Of a stretch of DNA of 7,728 bases, positions 1 through 6,300 are shown in pieces; positions within the stretch are counted from its first letter, which is position 1, and every line of letters starts with the position of its first letter. The position numbers were made by a program, and so were the translations under genes. The notes under the pieces are model-generated. The model saw nothing but the letters and a program-made list of their open reading frames with translations, made no database searches and was not told the DNA's origin. This DNA comes from Roseivirga sp. UBA6061 (GTDB lineage: Bacteria > Bacteroidota > Bacteroidia > Cytophagales > Cyclobacteriaceae): the NCBI GenBank assembly GCA_002427745.1, contig DIYF01000006.1, positions 1 to 7,728 on the forward strand, given 5' to 3'.

Positions 1-339
1 AATGACAGAATCCGTAAGATCACTCCTTCCGGACTGGTAAGTACTTTCGCAGGAAGTTCCCGTGGAAGCAATGATGGAACCGGTACAACTGCCCGGTTTA
101 ACCGCCCGACAGCAGTGGCTTTGGATGCTCAGGGCAACCTTTTCGTTACCGATGCTCTTAATAACAGAATTCGTCAAGTCAGCCCTGACGGAGTAGTCTC
201 TACCATTGCGGGTTCTGGCAGTGCTATAAGTCTTGACGGGACTGGTACCACTGCAGGCTTTAATTCTCCCACACGGATTGCGTTTGATGCTTTCGGCAAT
301 GCTTATGTATTAGAGACGGGCAATAAAATCCGAAAGATG
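1..339 (+). repeat. NHL beta-propeller 0, C-terminal part (end of blade 4, blades 5 and 6)
   Basis: The window opens inside a blade, at NDRIRKITPSG (1-33). Two further blades follow at 34-192 (53 residues) and 193-339 (49 residues), each with the NHL pattern V(V/S)T.AGS...DGTGT.A.F..P...A.D..GN.YV...N.IR. The first has the one-residue-shorter AGSS turn and the ARF signature found in blade 5 of every complete propeller below. The second runs directly into the Ig-like C-terminal segment, as every blade 6 does. The visible blades are therefore numbers 5 and 6, and most of blades 1-4 should lie upstream. One irregularity is YVLETGNKIRKM in the last blade, where the usual VAD/VTD aspartate strand has become VLE. 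Confidence 0.9.
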
Positions 340-3300
340 CTAAGAGAGGCCTATCTGTTAACCGGAGACCCGGCAGGTCAGGTGGGGAATCATGATGTAG
401 TACTGGAGGCCAGCGATGGCAAGGGAGGAACCGCACAGCAGAGTTTTACCATTGAAGTAATTGCTGCTCCAGCGGTTACAACCGGTGTGGCAACTGCAAT
501 TGCCGCCAACGGAGTTAGCCTTCATGGCGAAGTAACATCTCAGGGAGGGGCTGCCATTACCCAAAGAGGCTTCGTATATGCGCGTACTGCAGATGATGCA
601 AGTCCCACATTGGCAGAAGTAAATGGAACAACCGTATTTAAAGCAGAGGTGCCGGGTACGGTAGGAACGTTTGATTTAGCAGTCAATACCCTTGCAGGAA
701 ATACGGCATACAGTTTTGTTGCCTACGCTGACAATGGGGGTACCACCGAAGGCGGTGTTCAAACCTTTACGACATTAAATAACGAACCTGCTTTTAGCTC
801 AACGGCACCCGTTTCAATCAATGAAGGTAAAACTTATACTTATTCAGTTACTACAGAAGATCTTGATGGAGATCAGATAACTGTTAGTGCACCAACGATA
901 CCTGATTGGTTAAAACTGGTACCCATCGCTGGAAATAAGGTTACCACCGTGGCAGGTTCTGGTAGCTCAGGCAGTGCTGATGGTACTGGTACTGCTGCCG
1001 GTTTTTTCTCTCCCGAGAGAGTCGCTGTTGATCTTGCCGGAAACATTTACATTTCTGATCGGGGAAACCTCAAAATCCGAAAGGTTTCTCCTTCGGGAGT
1101 AGTCACCACTCTGGCAGGCTCTGGTAGTGAAAGCAGTATTGACGGGACAGGTACGGATGCCAGTTTTGATCAGCCTGCGGGAATAACAGTAGATGCCTCG
1201 GGCAATGTATATGTTGTAGACAAAGATGATCACAGTATTCGCAAAATCAGCCCGTCAGGCGTTGTTACTACGTTCGCAGGTTCGGGACGTTCCGGCAGTG
1301 CTGATGGAACAGGAACTGAAGCTACTTTTGACGAGCCTTCTGGCATTGCGATCGATGCTTCCGGTAATTTATACATAGGAGATACGGATAATCATAAAAT
1401 CCGTAAGATCAGCCCCTCCGGAGTGGTCTCAACACTGGCAGGTTCCGGTGTCAGAGGAAGTGCCGATGGTACAGGTACAGATGCTACATTCAGATTCCCT
1501 GATGGAATAGCTGTTGATAGCTCTGGCAACGTTTATGTGGCGGATGTGGGTAATGAACGCATTCGTATCATCAGCCCGGATAAAGTGGTAAGCACCTTGG
1601 CAGGGAGTTTCCAGGGAAGCAGCGATGGTACAGGGACGAATGCAAGGTTTTCCGCTCCTCATGACATAACGGTCGATCCATCGGGTAACGTTTTTGTAGC
1701 AGACAGATTTAACAACAAAATCCGTAAAATCACTCCTTCAGGAGTCGTTACTACAGTAGCCGGTTCAGGCAATGCTACAAACCTTGATGGAACAGGTGCA
1801 GCGGCTGGTTTTAATGCACCAAGAGGTATAGCATTCGGTCCATGCGGCAATATTTATATAGTAGATGACGGCCATCAGGTTCGAAAAATATCAAATGAAT
1901 CTTACGAGCTGACAGGAAACTCAGCAGGCCGGGCAGGAAATCATAATGTGGTACTGGAAGCCAACGACCTCAAAGGAGGTATTGTACAACAGAGTTTTAC
2001 CATTGAGGTGATAGCGGCACCAACTGTTGTTACCAGCGAGGCCACGGCAATATCCGCTGATGGAGCTACGCTGCAGGGTGAAGTGACGGCTGAAGGGGGA
2101 GCAGCCATAGCAGAAAGAGGTTTTGTATATGCACGTACCGCTGATGATGCCACACCAACTTTGGCGGAGGTAAACGGGACAACCATATTTAAGGTGGATG
2201 TACCAGGGACCTCAGGAACGTTTGATCTGGCGATATCTGGCCTGGCAGGGAATACCGGCTATAGTTTTATCGCCTATGCGGATAACCGGGGAGTTACAGA
2301 AGGGAGTATCAAAACTTTTAACACCTTAAATAATGAACCAACCTTTACTTCAACAGCTCCGACCGCAATAAGCGAGAGAGCTACGTATACTTATCCCATT
2401 GTCACTGAAGATGCCGATGGTGATGTCATAACGATTACGGCCTTAACAAAGCCAGGCTGGCTCACTTTAGCCCCTCTGGTAGGAGATGAGGTCACTACCT
2501 TTGCCGGCTCGGGTGACTTTGGAAATACAGACGGTACAGGTACGGCTGCCAGCTTTTTTGGTCCTTCCGGAATGGCGTTAGATACCTCGGGTAACTTGTA
2601 TATTGCCGATACAGATAATCATCTTATCCGCAAGATATCTCCTTCGGGTGTGGTCACTACTTTTGCCGGTTCAGGTAATGAAGGAAGTGCTGACGGCACA
2701 GGTACAAATGCGAGTTTTGACGGCCCTCGTGGAATAGCCCTGGACGCCTCCGGCAATCTGTATGTAGCAGATTCCAACCACCATCTTATTCGTAAAATAT
2801 CTCCTTCCGGAGTAGTGAGCACCCTGGCTGGAGCAGGTACAGAGGAAGGCTTTGCCTTTCCGGAAGACCTGGCAGTGGATGCATCAGGTAATGTTTTTGT
2901 AGCCGATGGTATTAATCATAAAATCCGCAAGATTACTCCTGCGGGAGTGGTTACCACTTTTGCAGGTTCAGGTAATGAAGGAAGTGTTGATGGTACAGGC
3001 ACAACAGCCGATTTTCACAGGCCAAAAGGCATTACCCTCGACAAATCCGGTAATGTGTACGTGGCGGATACCGGTAATCACCGTATTCGTAAGATATCTC
3101 CTTCCGGAGTTGTAACTACATTGGCCGGAAGTCTTCCTGGGTTTAGCAATGGCACAGGGACACAGGCAAGATTTTTCGGACCCCTCGGTTTGGCTGTGGA
3201 TGCATTGGGAAATGTTTTTGTCGCAGATGGCGCTAATAATAGAATCCGTAAAATCAGCCCCTCCGGTGTAGTCTCTACCGTAGCAGGTTCCGGCAACCGT

Positions 3301-6300
3301 AGTAGCCTTGATGGTGTCGGTACAAGGGCCAGTTTTTATCACCCTGCCGGAATAGCTTTGGATGCTTCCGGTAATGCTTACGTCACAGATCGTAACAGTC
3401 GCAAAATCCGAAAGATTGCGGGTGATTCATATCTGTTAACCGGAGACCCAACCGGCCAGGCGGGTAATCATAATGTGGTGTTACAGGCCAATGACGACAA
3501 TGGTGGTGTCACACAACAGAACTTCACTATTGAGGTGATTGCAGCACCAACTGTTACTACCAATGAGGCTGTTTCAATATCATTTAACGAAGCAACACTA
3601 CAGGGTGAAGTAACCTCTCAAGGTGGAGCTGCCATTACCGAAAGAGGATTTGTATACGCACGTACATCAGATGATGCCACGCCTACCTTATCAGAGGTAA
3701 ATGGATCGACTGTATTGAAAGTGGCAGTACCCGGTACTGTTGGAACGTTCGATATGGCGGTGAACAACCTGATGGGCCATACAGACTATAGCTTTATTGC
3801 CTATGCCGATAACGGTGGACTAACAGAAGGCACTGTACAGACCTTTACCACTTTAAACAATGTACCGGTCTTTAACTCAACAGCACTTACATCCATAAAT
3901 GAGGCGAACACCTATAGCTACTTAGCTACTACCCAGGATGCCGATGGAGATCCTGTAGCCATCACCGCTTCAACAAAACCGGGCTGGTTGAGTCTGATAC
4001 CTATCACGGGAGACAGGGTCACAACATTTGCCGGTTCCGGGAGCGAAGAAAACACTGATGGTACGGGTACAGCGGCAGGTTTTGGTTCTCCTCGTAGAAT
4101 TGCCACCGATTCCCAGGGAAATATCTATGTCACTGAAATTGGAGATACGGACTTCAACGAAAATTATGTAATTCGAAAAATTACACCTTCAGGGGTGGTG
4201 ACTACGTTTGCGGGTTCAGGTAACAGGGGATCTGCAGATGGTACCGGTACAAATGCCAGTTTCTTTGACTTGTACGGAGTGGTTACTGATGCTTCGAATA
4301 ATATCTATGTAGTGGACAGAGGCAATCAGGCTATTCGAAAAATAACACCATCCGGAGTGGTCACTACTTTTGCCGGCAGTGGCAACCTTGGAAGTAACGA
4401 TGGTACGGGAACATATGCCCGCTTCAACTCTCCTCAGGGTATTGCCATTGATGCTTCAGGCAATCTCTATGTGGCGGATACGGGCAATCGAAGAATCCGT
4501 AAGATATCACCTGCTGGCGTGGTGAGTACCATTGCCGGTTCAGGTGCCAGGGGAAATACCAATGGTACCGGTACAAGTGCCAGTTTTTATACTCCTACAG
4601 GATTGGTTGTGGATGCATCAGGTAATATATATGTCGCAGACAGTGGCAGCCACCTTATCCGCAAGATCACTCCGGAGGGGGTAGTGAGCACCCTGGCTGG
4701 TGGCTCTCGTGGAGATATAGATGGTACAGGCTTTGGAGCGAGGTTTTACTCTCCCACAGATCTGACGGTTGACAAATTGGGTAATCTTCTGGTAGCGGAT
4801 CAATACAATCGTAAGATTCGCAAGGTCTCTCCATTGGGAGTCGTAACTACCTTAGCAGGTTCGCAGAGTTCAGGAACTGCCGATGGTACCGGAACCACTG
4901 CCGGTTTTGGTAGACCGACAGGCATCACAGTGGGGCCTTCAGGCAATGTTTATGTTGTTGATATGTCCAGCAACAAAATTCGAAAAATAATCAGCGAATC
5001 GTCTTTGTTAGCCGGAGATCCGGCAGGTCAGACAGGTAGTCATAATGTGGTATTGCAAGTAAATGATGGTAACGGAGGTGTTTCACAACAGAACTTTACC
5101 ATTGAAGTCATTGCTGCGCCAGATGTTATCACCGGTGTGGCTGCTTCAATATCGCCAGGCGGGGCAACCCTGCAGGGCGAAGTAACTTCTGAAGGAGGAG
5201 CCTCCATAACCGAAAGAGGTTTTGTATACGCACGTACGTCAGATGATGCCACCCCTACGGTGACAGAGGTGGACGGATCAACGGTATTTAAAGTAACGGT
5301 ATCGGGCACCGTAGGAACATTCGATATGGCGGTAAATGGCCTGATGGGCAATACAGCGTATAGTTTCATTGCTTATGCCGATAATGGAGGAGTTACAGAA
5401 GGTGACGTACAAACCTTTACCACTTTAAACAATGAACCGACTTTTACCTCAACAGCAGTCACCGGTGTAAGTGAGGCCAATACCTATAGCTACCTGGTCA
5501 CTACGGAAGATACTGATGGAGATATGGTAGCTGTCACTGCCTTAACAGAACCGTCCTGGTTGAGTCTTACACCCCTGGTGGGAAATGAGGTGACTACCTT
5601 TGCGGGATCGGGCAATGATGGAGTAGCCGGTGGCACCGGTACGGATGCGAGTTTTTCTACCCCTACAGGAATAGCCGTAGACAGTAATGGAAACATTTTC
5701 GTTGCGCAGGGCGATTTATATTCCAGGCAGAGTCTGATCCGAAAGATCAGTCCGTCCGGAGTGGTCAGTACATTTGCAGGCTCAGGTAATTATGGAAGTG
5801 CAGATGGTACAGGCACTGAGGCCAGTTTTAATGGCCCTACAGGTATAGCCATAGACGCATCAGATAATATCTATGTGACGGATAGAGCGTTTAACCGTAT
5901 TCGTAAAATATCACCTAATGCAGTGGTGACTACAATTGCAGGTTCAGGCGGTGGTGGAAGCATTGACGGTACAGGTACTGTGGCCAGTTTTAATCGACCT
6001 TATGGAATAGTGGTTGATGCCTCAGGAAATGTATATGTCGGAGATACAAACAATCACAAAATCCGAAAGATCAGCCCGTCCGGGGTTGTCAGTACATTTG
6101 CCGGATCTGGCAACCGGGGATTTGCAGATGGTACAGGTATTTCGGCCAGTTTTAATACCCCCACAGGCTTAGCAATAGACGCCTTGAATAATGTATATGT
6201 AGCGGACGGAGGTAATTATCGTATTCGCAAGATATCTCCCACAGGGGTAGTAAGTACTTTGGCAGGAGGTTCGCGAGGTAGTATTGATGGTACTGGTTCC

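Noticed and set aside
1..60. Possible gene start at the atg overlapping bases 2-4
   Set aside because: That atg is in frame 2, not the coding frame, and the real frame is already inside an NHL blade at base 1, so the gene begins upstream of the window.
2906..3115. Sense-strand out-of-frame 69-codon frame
   Set aside because: It is frame-shifted relative to the continuous NHL coding frame and no family is recognisable, so it is a shadow. The same applies to 7322-7504, inside cadherin-like repeat 3.
2968..3342. Antisense open frame of 124 codons
   Set aside because: It lies wholly opposite propeller 2 in a strongly coding frame. Its translation is low-complexity (TGxCTCTI-like) with scattered cysteines and no recognisable domain, so it reflects the repeat composition of the real gene.
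5040..5369. Antisense open frame of 109 codons, similar to another at 1941-2186
   Set aside because: The similarity arises only because both are antisense to equivalent Fn3-like repeats at the same position in the module. No homology signal of its own is seen.
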